64,000 nt of DNA, taken from NCBI RefSeq assembly GCF_002836715.1, contig NZ_PJAT01000040.1:1-64000 (forward strand), in the 5' to 3' direction. Shown in pieces: positions 38,412 through 46,939 of this stretch (position 1 is its first letter; every line of letters begins with the position of its first letter). Both the position numbers and the translations under genes were made by a program. This stretch comes from Psychrobacter sp. 4Dc (lineage in GTDB: Bacteria; Pseudomonadota; Gammaproteobacteria; Pseudomonadales; Moraxellaceae). Below the pieces are notes generated by a model. The model searched no databases, was not told where the DNA came from, and saw nothing but the letters and a program-made list of their open reading frames with translations.

Positions 38412-39050
38412 ATGGCACATTTACGTTTAGGCGATACCGCACCAAACTTTGACGCTGCGACCACAGAAGGCGATATTAATTTCCACGAGTGGGCAGGCGA
38501 TCATTGGGTGGTTTTTTTCTCACATCCATCAGACTTTACCCCAGTATGTACCACTGAGCTTGGTCGTGCAGCAGCACTCAATGGCGAGTTTCAAAAGCGC
38601 AATGTAAAACCGATTTGTATCTCTGTCGATAGCTTAGAGGACCATAAAGCGTGGGCGAGTGATATCGGTGAGACGCAAGGGACAGAGATGAACTTTCCAA
38701 TCATCGCTGATCCTAACAAAGAAGTGGCTGAATTATATGACATGATGCATCCTAATGCAGATAGCACGCATACGGTACGCAGCGTTTTTATTATTGATCC
38801 AAATAAAAAGGTGCGTCTAACGCTGACGTATCCGGCCAGCTGTGGTCGTAACTTCGATGAAATTATCCGTGTTATTGATGCGCTACAGTTATCGGATGAG
38901 TATAACATCGCGACGCCTGTAGATTGGAAGGACGGTGATGACGTAATCATTCCACCAAGTGTCAAAAACGAAGATATTGCTGCAAAATATCCAAAAGGAC
39001 ACAAAGAGATTAAGCCGTATCTACGTACGACCCCAGCCCCTAATAAATAA
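38412..39050 (+). CDS. Peroxiredoxin, Prx6 (1-Cys) type
   Basis: This 212-residue thiol peroxidase reduces H2O2 and organic hydroperoxides. The peroxidatic Cys46 is in SDFTPVCTTELG. The long C-terminal part (DWKDGDDVIIPPSVKNEDIA, then YPKGHKEIKPYLR) marks the Prx6 subfamily rather than AhpC. A second Cys, Cys144 in YPASCGRNFDEII, sits where many Prx6 proteins have Thr or Ser, and might act in resolution. Cys69 is also present. AAGGAATAA precedes the ATG. Monocistronic with its own terminator. The reductant is unknown. Confidence 0.94.
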   Translation: MAHLRLGDTAPNFDAATTEGDINFHEWAGDHWVVFFSHPSDFTPVCTTELGRAAALNGEFQKRNVKPICISVDSLEDHKAWASDIGETQGTEMNFPIIADPNKEVAELYDMMHPNADSTHTVRSVFIIDPNKKVRLTLTYPASCGRNFDEIIRVIDALQLSDEYNIATPVDWKDGDDVIIPPSVKNEDIAAKYPKGHKEIKPYLRTTPAPNK

Positions 39051-39079
39051 CTGGACTGGTTGCATAAATATGATTAAAT

Positions 39080-39112
39080 AAAGCCCCGTGACTTAAAGTT
39101 ATGGGGCTTTTA
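39080..39112 (+). terminator. Terminator of the peroxiredoxin gene
   Basis: AAAGCCCC pairs with GGGGCTTT around an imperfect inner stem (TGACTT/AAGTTA), followed by TTTT. Confidence 0.9.
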
Positions 39113-39269
39113 TCATTTCTACTTTATGATTAATAACACTTTGCCATGATGGCCAGATTAGGCTATAACTGTGGTATAGCGTATCAATATTTTGCCTATT
39201 AGTACAACAACCATAATAAAGCGTATCAGCGTCAAATCGCTGTCCAATCATTCTTACAAGGAGTTTGCT

Positions 39270-39932
39270 ATGAAAAAACTATATATTACCCGTACAGCGC
39301 CCAATCCACGTAAAGCGCTTATCTTATTGGCTTCAAAAGGTATCGATGTCGATGACATGGATGATGTGGATGTGATCGATATTGATTTTGCGGCAAATGA
39401 GCAAATGTCAGAAGCCTTTACGCAAATGAATCCGATGCAGACCGTACCTGTTTTAACACTAGATGATGGTACCGTGCTCAATGATTCGCAGGCAGTTTGT
39501 GAGTATCTGGATCGTGTTTACGGTGAGCGTTCGGTCATGGGTAACGATGTGGTACAGCGTGCGCAGGTTTGCTCTATGCGCCGTGTTGCAGAGTTTGAAG
39601 TGATGTACAACTTGATGCTCGCGTTTCAGCACAGTCATCCATCTAAAGCACAACGTGTTGAGCAAGTGCCCGAGTTCGTTGCACCATCAATTGCTCGTGC
39701 TGTCAAAGCCATGGCGTATTTTGAGACGATATTAGAAGGTCGTGAATACCTAGTAGGTGAACAATTAAGTTTTGCGGATATCGTGCTATATCTCAGCTTA
39801 GATTTTGGTAAAGTATTGAAAATTAATCCTAATGAGCAAGGCGAAAACCTAGCCCGTTTTTATCAAAAGATGAATGAACGCTTCAGTATTAAAAATATGG
39901 CTAAAGCCAAACCTGCAAGTGTGAATGACTAA
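39270..39932 (+). CDS. Glutathione S-transferase family protein
   Basis: This 220-residue protein has a GST-N thioredoxin-like domain (MKKLYITRTAPNPRKALILL; NPMQTVPVLTLDDGT with the cis-Pro; LNDSQAVCEYLDRVYG with the glutathione gamma-Glu site). The helical GST-C domain has LVGEQLSFADIVLYLSLDFG. AAGGAG at about 39258-39263 fixes the ATG at 39270; an upstream in-frame ATG at 39192 would add an unlikely 26 residues. Substrate is unknown. A MITE-like element lies between its stop and its likely terminator. Confidence 0.9.
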   Translation: MKKLYITRTAPNPRKALILLASKGIDVDDMDDVDVIDIDFAANEQMSEAFTQMNPMQTVPVLTLDDGTVLNDSQAVCEYLDRVYGERSVMGNDVVQRAQVCSMRRVAEFEVMYNLMLAFQHSHPSKAQRVEQVPEFVAPSIARAVKAMAYFETILEGREYLVGEQLSFADIVLYLSLDFGKVLKINPNEQGENLARFYQKMNERFSIKNMAKAKPASVND

Positions 39933-39938
39933 AAGGTT

Positions 39939-40114
39939 CTAGGGCGTGTCCTCAATTCAATCGATAGTTATCTAAATGGGTTAAAAATGGCTAAATCTTG
40001 CCAAATGGCGTCAAATAGCTGACTAATATCTCGATATTATCTGCGCTATTTTCCTTGTTTGACTGCCATTTATCTCATTTTTATCACCATTTTTAAAATG
40101 AGGATACGCCCTAG
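39939..40114. mobile_element. Probable MITE with 16-bp terminal inverted repeats and CTAG ends
   Basis: The ends are CTAGGGCGTGTCCTCA (39939-39954) and, on the other strand, CTAGGGCGTATCCTCA (40114-40099), 15 of 16 matching. Duplicated CTAG at both edges suggests a 4-bp target duplication (YTAR type, as in part of the IS5 family). The 176-bp body has no coding capacity and folds on itself further: AAATGGCGTCAAA near 40003-40015 resembles the complement of TTTGACTGCCATTT near 40058-40071, and an inner TAATATC/GATATTA palindrome marks the centre. The parent transposon is not in the window. Confidence 0.75.
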
Positions 40115-40177
40115 AAAAATAGTTTAAATCATAAAATTTATCTATTAACCTATCCGATAAATTAATCGCTATAAAGC

Positions 40178-40211
40178 AAAACAGCTAACCTCAATCGTTA
40201 GCTGTTTTTTT
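40178..40211 (+). terminator. Terminator, probably of the GST gene
   Basis: ACAGCTAAC (40181-40189) pairs with GTTAGCTGT (40197-40205), followed by seven Ts. It is now about 250 bp from the GST stop because the MITE lies between. 40212-40418 contains only the upstream region of the next gene. Confidence 0.88.
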
Positions 40212-40418
40212 ATGAAATATAATAAAATTCAACATTTCGTTACATAGGTTAATAGAGCCAAGGTTATAGTGGTTAATCTAGCTTAGTTATATCAATTATG
40301 TTTTTAAATTGTTCACTAAAGAAGAATACTTTTAAATTATGACTTCTTTTGAATAGGTTTTTTAAAATATAGATGGTACGCGAGATAAGTTGTACAAGCT
40401 TACTAAGAGGTATGTAAT

Positions 40419-41369
40419 ATGGTAGGTAGCCGAAATAAGCCAACGTTAAAATTACTGCTATTACCCAGTATGATGGCAGTTAGTCTGATGCTAAGTGCGT
40501 GTCAAAAAGAAGCGGCGTCTAGCGAAAATGATACACCGCAGGGTGCTGAAGCTGGCGAGATGACAGACTCAGCAGTAAGTGAAGGTCTGGTATCTAGTAT
40601 GAGCCCTACATCAGACGAATCTGAACCTGTTGAATTAACCGCTCAAGACAAGCTGACGACCACCTTATCTCATCATCGCTGGACGTTAGTAAATGCAGTC
40701 GACGCCAATGAACAACCTATGGCTGAATTTGCGAATATCAACAGTCAGGTAACGCTTGCATTCAACCAATATCAAGGGCAAGACACGCTAAGCTATAGCG
40801 TAGGCTGTAATACAATTAGTGCTGGCTATCAGTTAAAAGGACATACCTTAACTACTGAAGAGGGTATGAGTACGAAGATGTCTTGTGGCGAGCTAGATGT
40901 GGCAGAAAATGCTTTAAACACGTTGATGCAGGGCAGTAGTGAGTTCAAAATTGATCAAGGTGATAATCCTGTATTGACCCAGTTTACCGACGATGATGTA
41001 ACTCTGGTTTGGAATGGTAGGCTTACTGCACAAGCGAAATATAACAGTAAGGGTGAAACGGTGTTTTGGGCAGTAAACTCCGAAACAGTACCTTGCGAAG
41101 CAGGTAACTCTGAGCAGTGTTTACAAGTTAAACCTATTACCTACAATGATCAGGGCATTAAAAATCACGAAGGACAGTGGCGAGTATTCGTTGGTGAAAT
41201 CGATGGCTATCAGCATGATAGCAAACACGAAGAGGTGTTACGCTTACAACGCTATCCGCTAAACATCGATGAATTATTAGAGACTAATGAGCCAACTAAA
41301 GATGATACTGCTGATGAAAAGTATGCTTATATACTAGATGCTGTCATTGAAAGTGCAGTTGTAGAGTAG
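40419..41369 (+). CDS. META-domain (HslJ-like) lipoprotein
   Basis: This 316-residue lipoprotein has the lipobox LSAC with Cys28 after a short hydrophobic leader. A polar, acidic linker (about 30-75) leads to a META/DUF306 domain (about 80-180). The domain begins LSHHRWTLVNAVDANEQP and has a Cys pair in YSVGCNTIS and KMSCGELD. The C-terminal region (about 195-300) contains PCEAGNSEQCLQVKPITYN and EGQWRVFVGEIDGYQH, as in other META-plus-DUF4377-like proteins. E. coli HslJ is linked to novobiocin resistance; the role here is unknown. Monocistronic. Confidence 0.87.
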   Translation: MVGSRNKPTLKLLLLPSMMAVSLMLSACQKEAASSENDTPQGAEAGEMTDSAVSEGLVSSMSPTSDESEPVELTAQDKLTTTLSHHRWTLVNAVDANEQPMAEFANINSQVTLAFNQYQGQDTLSYSVGCNTISAGYQLKGHTLTTEEGMSTKMSCGELDVAENALNTLMQGSSEFKIDQGDNPVLTQFTDDDVTLVWNGRLTAQAKYNSKGETVFWAVNSETVPCEAGNSEQCLQVKPITYNDQGIKNHEGQWRVFVGEIDGYQHDSKHEEVLRLQRYPLNIDELLETNEPTKDDTADEKYAYILDAVIESAVVE

Positions 41370-41406
41370 CTTACTGTATTTTGAGCTTTGAAATGCTCAT
41401 AGTTAT

Positions 41407-41437
41407 AAAAAACACGCGTCTAGTAGCGCGTGTTTTT
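41407..41437. terminator. Terminator between the META lipoprotein and ruvC
   Basis: ACACGCG (41412-41418) pairs with CGCGTGT (41427-41433), with A- and T-runs on either side, so it could serve both genes. Confidence 0.88.
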
Positions 41438-41513
41438 AATGGGATGTCTACTTTGTTGTTTATCTATTTTGACGATTGTTTGCTCTAACGCCTAGCTATT
41501 TTGACGCTGATCT

Positions 41514-42098
41514 TTAACGCAAGTTACCTAAATCTTCTTCTGTTAAACGCCAACGGCCTTTCTTCTTAGAAGCACCGCGACCACGCATGGCGCTATTCAA
41601 TATCAGTTTGTTCATTGAATGGCTTGAGTGAGCATGACAGATGGCGCAGGCAAGTCCATCGGCAGCATCTTGTTGCGGCACGACTTCTAACGCTAATATC
41701 CGGCACACCATCTCCTGTACTTGTTCTTTGGCTGCCGCTCCATAGCCACAGACGGCTTGTTTGATCTGCCGAGCCGTATATTCTGATACTTCTAAATCTA
41801 AAGCCACCATCGCGGCAATCGCTGCACCTCGTGCTTGCCCAAGCTTAAGCGCAGAGTCAGGGTTTTCTGCCATAAATACTTGCTCAATCGCCGTATAGAT
41901 AGGCTCGTCTGCGTATTTTAAATGATGCTGTGTGATACGGGTTAGTCCATTAAAGATACGCTTGAGGCGTTCAGGCATCTCTTTGGTATCTGTGCGAATC
42001 GTCCCTGCATCGATATAGGTCAGCTTGTCACCTGTCTGCTGTACTATCCCATAACCGGTCATGCGTGACCCTGGATCAATCCCGATAATAATTGCCAT
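41514..42098 (-). CDS. ruvC: Crossover junction endodeoxyribonuclease RuvC
   Basis: RuvC is the dimeric resolvase that cuts Holliday junctions moved by RuvAB. The 194-residue protein opens with [16 protein letters not shown] (first catalytic Asp). It also has [22 protein letters not shown] (Glu) and [17 protein letters not shown] (Asp/Asp-His). The C-terminal tail is basic ([12 protein letters not shown]). It lies 16 kb from ruvA and ruvB and is transcribed alone. Start ATG at 42098. Confidence 0.95.
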   Translation of the reverse strand: MAIIIGIDPGSRMTGYGIVQQTGDKLTYIDAGTIRTDTKEMPERLKRIFNGLTRITQHHLKYADEPIYTAIEQVFMAENPDSALKLGQARGAAIAAMVALDLEVSEYTARQIKQAVCGYGAAAKEQVQEMVCRILALEVVPQQDAADGLACAICHAHSSHSMNKLILNSAMRGRGASKKKGRWRLTEEDLGNLR

Positions 42099-42356
42099 AA
42101 TATCCCGTCTTGCTTACATTTTATTTTATATTCAATCCTATATAAATCGGATAGGGCGTCAGACTTGCTCAGCCTACTCTCGTAGCACTTTTACTTACCG
42201 TCCTTGTATCCAAATTATATTGTACCGACTATATGGCTTAAAAATTAGCCTTAAGTTTGATAGTATAGCAACCAATCCCCATATACATCATATGTTAGCC
42301 ATTTTAATTTTCATGGCGCTCAATTTATTGGTTTTTATTTTATAGGACGACACTTT

Positions 42357-42953
42357 ATGGGTCAGATAGTTGGTATAGCCATCGTTTGGTTTATTATCGA
42401 GATGCTACTGTGGTATTTGCTTGCTCAGTTTATGAGCGGCTGGTGGGTGTTTATGTGGTTTATTATCGCCGCAGTTATCGGTATCTCTTTGATGCGCAAA
42501 GGCATGGCTGCTCTTAATCCAATGGCACAGCAAATGAAAGCTGGTGGCATGATGAACCCTGCGATGCGCCCGCCAGAGACCACGATGATTAAGAGTATCG
42601 CGATGGCAGCTGCTGGTATTTTACTACTTATTCCTGGGGTACTTAGTGATTTGATGGCGCTGTTGGTAGTATTGCCACCTGTGCAGAAAAAGCTAAAAGA
42701 CTTGGCCAATAATTACGTCATGAATAACCAGCAGAAAATGATGGAAATGATGGCCAAGCAGATGGGTGGTCAAATGGGCGGCGGTCAAAATCCATTTGGC
42801 GGTGCTGGTGGCATGAATAGCCAGAATCCATTTGGTCAACAGCAGCAAAATCCATTTGGTGATGTGTTTAAACAGCATACTACGGTTGATGGTACTGCCA
42901 AAAACATCCCTAAAGATGTAAAAAAGATTACCAAGTCTGCTAATGACGAATAA
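42357..42953 (+). CDS. fxsA: FxsA family membrane protein with NPFG repeats
   Basis: FxsA in E. coli is a membrane protein whose overproduction relieves F-plasmid exclusion of phage T7. This 198-residue member has three or four membrane helices (IVGIAIVWFIIEMLLWYLLA; WWVFMWFIIAAVIGISLM; SIAMAAAGILLLIPGVLSDL). The GILLLIPGVLSD block is the family hallmark. The cytoplasmic tail is Met/Gly/Gln-rich and repeats QNPFG three times (about 141-168). Monocistronic, with its own terminator. The physiological role is unknown. Confidence 0.88.
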   Translation: MGQIVGIAIVWFIIEMLLWYLLAQFMSGWWVFMWFIIAAVIGISLMRKGMAALNPMAQQMKAGGMMNPAMRPPETTMIKSIAMAAAGILLLIPGVLSDLMALLVVLPPVQKKLKDLANNYVMNNQQKMMEMMAKQMGGQMGGGQNPFGGAGGMNSQNPFGQQQQNPFGDVFKQHTTVDGTAKNIPKDVKKITKSANDE

Positions 42954-42976
42954 CTATATAGTTAAATCATAAGCAG

Positions 42977-43015
42977 AAAAAAAGCCCCTCTCGTCGATGA
43001 CGAAAGGGGCTTTTT
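42977..43015. terminator. Terminator after fxsA (also faces 6S RNA)
   Basis: AAAGCCCC pairs with GGGGCTTT around an inner CGTC/GACG stem, with A- and T-runs on both sides. It may also stop read-through from the 6S RNA gene. Confidence 0.9.
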
Positions 43016-43057
43016 AGTGGTAGTAAATAAATTATAAGGAATATATTTACTAACTGA

Positions 43058-43252
43058 ATGAAACAACCGAAGTGCCGCTGTAAGATGGTGACCCATGAAC
43101 CGTGAAGTTCAGGGCGGATGCGTCATCATCTCTGCAGGTTTCCTGATACACCGCAAGCGGTGCAGGCATACACAATGAGACAATAGGTACCACATCCTGG
43201 TAAAGCATTATCGGCTCAGGGAATAAACATCTACTAGCCAACACTTCAGAAT
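43058..43252 (-). ncRNA. ssrS: 6S RNA
   Basis: 6S RNA mimics an open promoter and sequesters sigma-70 RNA polymerase in stationary phase. On the minus strand the sequence starts ATTCTGAAGTGTTGGC, carries CCCTGAGCCGATA (identical to the 13-nt block of E. coli 6S RNA), and ends with CCCTGAAC...GGTTCATGGGTCAC and CAGCGGCACTTCGG. CTGAAGTG near the 5' end pairs with CACTTCGG near the 3' end as the closing stem. The length of about 195 nt is typical. The exact 3' end is estimated. The usual partner ygfA is not downstream; fxsA converges on it instead. The rest of 43266-43500 shows no gene. Confidence 0.92.
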
Positions 43253-43258
43253 AGTTTT

Positions 43259-43287
43259 ATCTTAACCAATGAAAAGAGTGATTGCAA
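43259..43287 (-). promoter_or_regulatory. Sigma-70 promoter of 6S RNA
   Basis: On the minus strand TTGCAA (43287-43282), a 17-bp spacer and TAAGAT (43264-43259) predict a start at about 43252, which matches the 5' end expected from the RNA fold. Confidence 0.8.
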
Positions 43288-43502
43288 GTCTGAATTACAG
43301 ATTGATACGTAGCTTGGTTAATTGGCCGCATTTATATTGTCTTGTATAGAAAAGTCATCGCAAGATAACCCTATAAAATCATTCATAAACTCACGAAAAA
43401 TGCTCAGTTTTTCAGCTATTTCAAGATGTGTGTTAATATAGAGGGCTTTATATTCCCTTACACAGCATTATAGGCGTTCATTCACTCGAGGAGCGGTAAT
43501 AT

Positions 43503-45161
43503 ATGACCAGTACCCAACAAGCATCAGACTCTATTGATAATAATAAAACACAGCTTAGCAATAACCAAGACGGTGCACAGAATAAAAAAATACCGCATGT
43601 CTTGATGATATTGGACGGCTTTGGTCATCGTGAAGAAGATAAAGATAACGCCATCGCTGCTGCCAATATGCCAAATTTAGACAAGATTTATCAGCAATAT
43701 CCTCATGGGCTGATTTCAGCTTCAGGGGAAGATGTTGGTTTGCCAGATGGTCAGTTTGGTAATTCAGAAGTCGGTCACATGAATTTAGGGGCGGGGCGTG
43801 TTCTTTATCAGGACTCAACTCGTATCTCAAGTGAGCTTGCCAATCGTGAATTTTATAAGAACGAAGCATTGGTCAATGCCGTAAAAGCGGCTAATGAGCG
43901 TGGCGGTAACGTCCATATTATGGGCTTGCTTTCTGATGGCGGCGTTCACTCACATCAAGACCATATCGAAGGCATGTGTCATTCAGCATTGGTCCATGGT
44001 GCCAAAAATGTCTTTATTCATTGTTTCTTAGATGGCCGTGATACCCCGCCTAAATCTGCTGATAAGTACATCAATCGTCTGCGCGACTATATTGATAAAT
44101 TGAATGCTCATTACGAAGGTGGCCGCGTACAAATTGCGAGTATTATCGGACGCTACTATGCAATGGATCGCGACAATCGTTGGGATAGAGTGCAAAAAGC
44201 TTATGAGCTGATTACTGAAGGTAAAGCTGATCGCCTATCGACACGGGCAGATGGCGCTGTTCAAGCTGCTTATAAAGCGCGTGAGACTGATGAGTTTGTC
44301 AGTCCAACGACTGTGATTGGACGTGATGAAGTGCCATATACTGTCAATGATAACGACGCACTTATTTTTATGAATTTCCGTGCTGACCGTGCTCGTGAGC
44401 TTGCCCAAGCGTTTGTTCTGCCAGATCATGAGTTTTCTGGATTTGCGCGTCAAAAACAGCCAAAGCTGGCGGCATTTGTGATGTTAACTAAGTATTCAGA
44501 TGTCCTAGCTGACAATCCAAAAACCAGCATTGCTTACTACCCAACCTCTTTGGCCAATACATTGGGAGAGTACTTGCAGGACCAAGGAAAAACTCAACTA
44601 CGTATCGCTGAAACTGAAAAATATGCGCATGTGACGTTTTTCTTTAGTGGTGGCCGCGAAGAAGAATATCAGGGTGAGACCCGCATTTTAGTGCCATCTC
44701 CAGACGTTGCAACTTATGATTTACAGCCTGAGATGAGCGCGCCTGAAGTCACTGATAAATTAGTAGAAGCAATTGAGTCTGGTAAGTATGATGTATTGGT
44801 GGTCAATTATGCCAATGGTGATATGGTTGGGCACACGGGTATCTTTGATGCAGCGGTAAAAGCAGTGGAAGCTTTAGATGTATGCGTTGGCCGTATCGAG
44901 TCAGCAGTGCGAGCAGCTGGTGGTGACATGCTTATCACAGCCGATCATGGTAACTGTGAGCAGATGCAAGACTATGAAAGCGGACAAGTACATACACAGC
45001 ATACGACAGAGCATGTACCATTAATTTACGTAGGCGAGCAAAAGCTACAAGTACGCCGTGGCGGCAAACTTAGTGATGTGGCACCGACTATTTTATCATT
45101 GATGAATGTTGACGCCCCTGCTGAGATGACAGGTGAGAGCTTATTGGTTCCAGCAGTCTAA
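43503..45161 (+). CDS. gpmI: 2,3-bisphosphoglycerate-independent phosphoglycerate mutase
   Basis: GpmI interconverts 3- and 2-phosphoglycerate with two manganese ions. The 552-residue protein shows [11 protein letters not shown] (metal Asp38) and [15 protein letters not shown] with the phosphoserine Ser88. [14 protein letters not shown] and [12 protein letters not shown] are the other metal and substrate blocks. The first 30 residues are a polar extension beyond the usual start. It acts next to Pgk and Fba, encoded 9-12 kb downstream. A strong terminator follows. Confidence 0.97.
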   Translation: MTSTQQASDSIDNNKTQLSNNQDGAQNKKIPHVLMILDGFGHREEDKDNAIAAANMPNLDKIYQQYPHGLISASGEDVGLPDGQFGNSEVGHMNLGAGRVLYQDSTRISSELANREFYKNEALVNAVKAANERGGNVHIMGLLSDGGVHSHQDHIEGMCHSALVHGAKNVFIHCFLDGRDTPPKSADKYINRLRDYIDKLNAHYEGGRVQIASIIGRYYAMDRDNRWDRVQKAYELITEGKADRLSTRADGAVQAAYKARETDEFVSPTTVIGRDEVPYTVNDNDALIFMNFRADRARELAQAFVLPDHEFSGFARQKQPKLAAFVMLTKYSDVLADNPKTSIAYYPTSLANTLGEYLQDQGKTQLRIAETEKYAHVTFFFSGGREEEYQGETRILVPSPDVATYDLQPEMSAPEVTDKLVEAIESGKYDVLVVNYANGDMVGHTGIFDAAVKAVEALDVCVGRIESAVRAAGGDMLITADHGNCEQMQDYESGQVHTQHTTEHVPLIYVGEQKLQVRRGGKLSDVAPTILSLMNVDAPAEMTGESLLVPAV

Positions 45162-45235
45162 GCCAGTCGAGTTAAACCACAGTACTTGAATGACTGCGGT
45201 TTATACTGATTTGACAGCTGTATTAGAAGATATTG

Positions 45236-45271
45236 AAAAGGAAAGGATAACCTATTATCCTTTCCTTTTTT
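45236..45271 (+). terminator. Terminator of gpmI
   Basis: A perfect 15-bp stem, 45236-45250 with 45255-45269, CCTA loop, followed by a T-run. Confidence 0.93.
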
Positions 45272-45305
45272 TGTGATACATTTTACTTAATTTACTTGCA
45301 ATACT

Positions 45306-46865
45306 ATGCTAGTTCGAAATATGCGTTTGGTGCTATCTTATAAGCCGCTATATAACGATAAATTCGCATTCTCTATTATTCAAATGAGTTCTTTTATGCA
45401 GCCTATTTCTTTTGCACGTTCTTTTTTATCCAAAGGGTTAAGTAAATCAGTAGGGAAGGCATCAGTCGCGTCTGCGGTTTTGCAGCCTGCAATTTTAATA
45501 GGTGTGCTTGGTTGTGCGATTAGCGTAAATGCACAAGCAGCAGTGGGAGCTTCTACAAATAATGATAATCCTACGAATGGTCTACAGCTCATTAGTCTAA
45601 ATGCAGATGAGATAGCGGATGAAAACGACGCTGATAATTTATCTAACATTGCTGATATGTTAGATGTCGCCGATGAGCCAGATGACTCGATAGATAGTGT
45701 GCCAGACGAAAGCGCGCTAACAGATGATGCCGATGATATTGATACTGAGATTCCAGCAGAAGTTGCACAGGTATCGCTAAATGCTATCTCTCCTGAAACG
45801 CTAAAGACATTTGTGGCTGTGGTGGATTTAGTACGTCGTCAGTACGTCGATGCGGTCAATGACGAAGAGTTATTTAGCAATGCGATGAGCGGTATGCTGA
45901 CCAAACTTGACAGCCATGCTGAGTTTTTAGATGCAGAAGCTTATGAGAACCTGCGTGCTTTTACTGAAGGTGACGTTGGTGATATTGGTATTAAAGTTAA
46001 TTACCAGCCAGAGGCAGGTTATTGGGTCGTGACAGAGGTTATCGATGATTCACCTGCAGACAAAAAAGGCATCGCAGTTGGTGATTATTTGCATCAAGTT
46101 GATGAGTTTAAGCTAGACGAAGGGCGACAGGTCAACGACGTTGAGCAGATTTTGACGGGTATTGCTGGTACGCAGGTAGATATTATCACTTCTAAAGCTG
46201 GTCGCCGTAAGCACACAACGACGTTGCAGCGTAATAATAGTCATCCGCAGATTGTCGAGACCAAACTGGTTGATGGTATTGCCATTGTCAAATTACCGGC
46301 GTTTCAAAACAACAGCCGTGAAAAATTACTAGAAGGCTTAATTAACCTAAATGCTCCGATATCAGGAATTTTACTAGATATGCGTGATAATCCAGGTGGC
46401 GTACTGACATCAGCAGTGAGCGTGGCCAGTTTATTTATGGATGATACCGATGTAGTGCAGGTGCAAGCACGTCAAAATAAATCACGGGTACTATCGACCC
46501 AAGGTGATGCGATACTTAAACCTTTGCCATTAGTGGTATTGCAAAACCGCTATTCAGCATCAGCAGCAGAGGTGCTTGCCAGTAGTTTACAAGCACAAAA
46601 ACGCGCTACTATTATCGGTGAAGTTAGCTATGGTAAGGGCTCAGTACAATCGGTCATACCGTTAAACGATGAGCAAGCCGTCAAATTAACGGTGGCCAAC
46701 TATATGACAGCAGCAGGCAAACAAATAGATGAGATCGGTGTAGAACCTGATGTGACCTTATCTGGCAGCGAGAACACGTGGGAGCAGAAAGCTTTAGAAT
46801 TAGTAAAGGCGCGCGCACTTGATTCTGGCATTCGCTTTGTTAGAAAAAACGCTACGAAAGAATAG
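45306..46865 (+). CDS. ctpA: C-terminal processing protease (S41 family, CtpA-like)
   Basis: This periplasmic Ser/Lys protease of up to 519 residues has a signal-like segment (LQPAILIGVLGCAISVNAQAA, about 59-79). An unusual acidic linker (100-150, many Asp/Glu), a PDZ domain (about 217-305) and the S41 domain follow. The predicted catalytic dyad is Ser419 in RYSASAAEV and Lys444 in SYGKGSVQ. The start is uncertain: ATG at 45306, or ATG at 45384 (MSSFMQPIS), which gives a more normal signal peptide; neither has a clear ribosome site. Position directly after gpmI is common. Substrates are unknown. Confidence 0.9.
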   Translation: MLVRNMRLVLSYKPLYNDKFAFSIIQMSSFMQPISFARSFLSKGLSKSVGKASVASAVLQPAILIGVLGCAISVNAQAAVGASTNNDNPTNGLQLISLNADEIADENDADNLSNIADMLDVADEPDDSIDSVPDESALTDDADDIDTEIPAEVAQVSLNAISPETLKTFVAVVDLVRRQYVDAVNDEELFSNAMSGMLTKLDSHAEFLDAEAYENLRAFTEGDVGDIGIKVNYQPEAGYWVVTEVIDDSPADKKGIAVGDYLHQVDEFKLDEGRQVNDVEQILTGIAGTQVDIITSKAGRRKHTTTLQRNNSHPQIVETKLVDGIAIVKLPAFQNNSREKLLEGLINLNAPISGILLDMRDNPGGVLTSAVSVASLFMDDTDVVQVQARQNKSRVLSTQGDAILKPLPLVVLQNRYSASAAEVLASSLQAQKRATIIGEVSYGKGSVQSVIPLNDEQAVKLTVANYMTAAGKQIDEIGVEPDVTLSGSENTWEQKALELVKARALDSGIRFVRKNATKE

Positions 46866-46876
46866 ACTTTCGTAGC
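46851..46876 (-). terminator. Terminator of pilR, overlapping the 3' end of ctpA
   Basis: GCTACGAAAG (46851-46860) pairs perfectly with CTTTCGTAGC (46867-46876). On the minus strand a T-run (TTTTTT at 46849-46844) follows the stem. The hairpin spans the ctpA stop codon. Confidence 0.82.
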
Positions 46877-46939
46877 AGTTAATTAACAGTACATACCATT
46901 CAACGCTCAAAAATATTTGAAGATGACGTTTAAAGGAAA

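Noticed and set aside
43050-43244. A 64-codon open frame on the minus strand
   Set aside because: It coincides with the 6S RNA gene, whose conserved blocks and promoter explain the sequence better.
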